Shown here piece by piece: positions 5,778-6,231 of a stretch of 6,231 nucleotides of DNA. Source of the DNA: Hyphomicrobiales bacterium (GTDB lineage: Bacteria; Pseudomonadota; Alphaproteobacteria; Rhizobiales; Xanthobacteraceae); NCBI GenBank assembly GCA_016210825.1, contig JACQTM010000300.1, positions 1-6,231 of the forward strand. Direction: 5' to 3'. Under the pieces are notes generated by a model. The model did no database searches. It worked only from the letters and a program-made list of their open reading frames with translations, and was not told where the DNA came from. The position numbers were made by a program, and so were the translations under genes. Numbering within the stretch: position 1 is the stretch's first letter; each line of letters starts with the position of its first letter.

Positions 5778-6231
5778 GCTTTCCAAGAGCCGCGCGGCGT
5801 AGCGCGCCATCATATCAACTTCGAGGTTGAGTTGGTCGCCGGCCTTTGCTTCGCCGAGCGTCGTTACTTTCAGCGTGTGCGGAATGACGAGCACGCTGAA
5901 CCGGTCATCCATAACTTCATTTACTGTCAGCGAAATTCCGTCGAGCGCAATCGAACCTTTTGCGGCAATGAAACGCATCAAGGGCTTCGCCGCGTGTAAA
6001 TCCAATCGGGCCATTTCCGTTAAGTCCGCACGAGTACGCAATTCGGCAAGCCCATCCACGTGGCCGGTGACCACATGGCCGCCAAGTTCGTCACCGATCC
6101 TCAGCGCGCGTTCGAGGTTGAGCCGTGTCCCGACTTGCCATAGCCGGGCTGTTGTCAGCCGAAATGTCTCGGCGGCGGCGTCTACGGCAAACCAGCCGCG
6201 ACCGTCGGCCACGCCCGTCTCCACCACCGTC
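5772..6231 (-). CDS. ribE: Riboflavin synthase alpha chain, C-terminal part (partial)
   Basis: Cytoplasmic enzyme that dismutates two molecules of 6,7-dimethyl-8-ribityllumazine to riboflavin and 5-amino-6-ribitylamino-uracil; RibH re-uses the latter. The visible 152 residues begin TVVETG, which matches the end of the first conserved CLTVV motif. The usual N-terminal 45-50 residues (MFTGI...) therefore lie beyond the right edge, and the GTG at 6225-6227 is internal, not a start. Motifs present, counted from the first visible residue: RLNLERAL (36-43), DELGGH then GHVDG (47-52, 56-60), and the second-domain DGISLTVNEV (97-106) and IPHTL (116-120). NLEVDMMARY (135-144) closes the protein, so both lumazine-binding barrels are represented. 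The gene is also called ribC in some species. It leads directly into ribH. Confidence 0.96.
   Translation of the reverse strand, partial: TVVETGVADGRGWFAVDAAAETFRLTTARLWQVGTRLNLERALRIGDELGGHVVTGHVDGLAELRTRADLTEMARLDLHAAKPLMRFIAAKGSIALDGISLTVNEVMDDRFSVLVIPHTLKVTTLGEAKAGDQLNLEVDMMARYAARLLESH

Noticed and set aside
6225..6227. GTG as the start of riboflavin synthase
   Set aside because: The residues at the edge (TVVETG) continue a conserved internal motif, so the gene extends past the window and this GTG encodes an internal Val.

Overview
This 6.2 kb window is GC-rich chromosomal DNA whose gene content and order suggest an alphaproteobacterium of the order Rhizobiales (Hyphomicrobiales), perhaps near the Bradyrhizobiaceae. 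That placement is inferred from protein style, from the ribE-ribH-nusB-thiL order with hppA nearby, and from a palindromic intergenic repeat that looks like the dispersed repeats of those genomes. No database search was possible. All seven genes lie on the minus strand, so transcription runs from high to low coordinates.

In transcription order: the C-terminal part of riboflavin synthase (ribE, cut by the right edge), lumazine synthase (ribH), the antitermination factor NusB, thiamine-monophosphate kinase (thiL), an FMN-dependent alpha-hydroxy-acid dehydrogenase, a 12-helix major facilitator transporter of unknown substrate, and the N-terminal 235 residues of a membrane H+-translocating pyrophosphatase (hppA, cut by the left edge). 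ribH and nusB are 4 bases apart. RibH and RibE catalyse the last two steps of riboflavin synthesis, and ThiL makes thiamine diphosphate, so the right half is a cofactor block. The oxidoreductase 32 bases after thiL uses FMN, a product of that pathway, but any functional link is inference. The pyrophosphatase has a good ribosome binding site and a 201-base leader, so it may be a separate transcription unit.

The least ordinary DNA is the nusB-thiL gap. It is almost entirely a 182-base non-coding element with 13-base imperfect terminal inverted repeats and four hairpins in series. Two of these are related copies with a compensatory base-pair change. The second point worth checking is in hppA: a glutamine sits where the family has a PPi-binding lysine, and a valine where a glutamate is expected, in an otherwise highly conserved protein.

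The rest reads as ordinary core genome. I see no tRNA, rRNA, CRISPR array, transposase, phage gene or defence system, and no convincing evidence of an undescribed multi-gene system.
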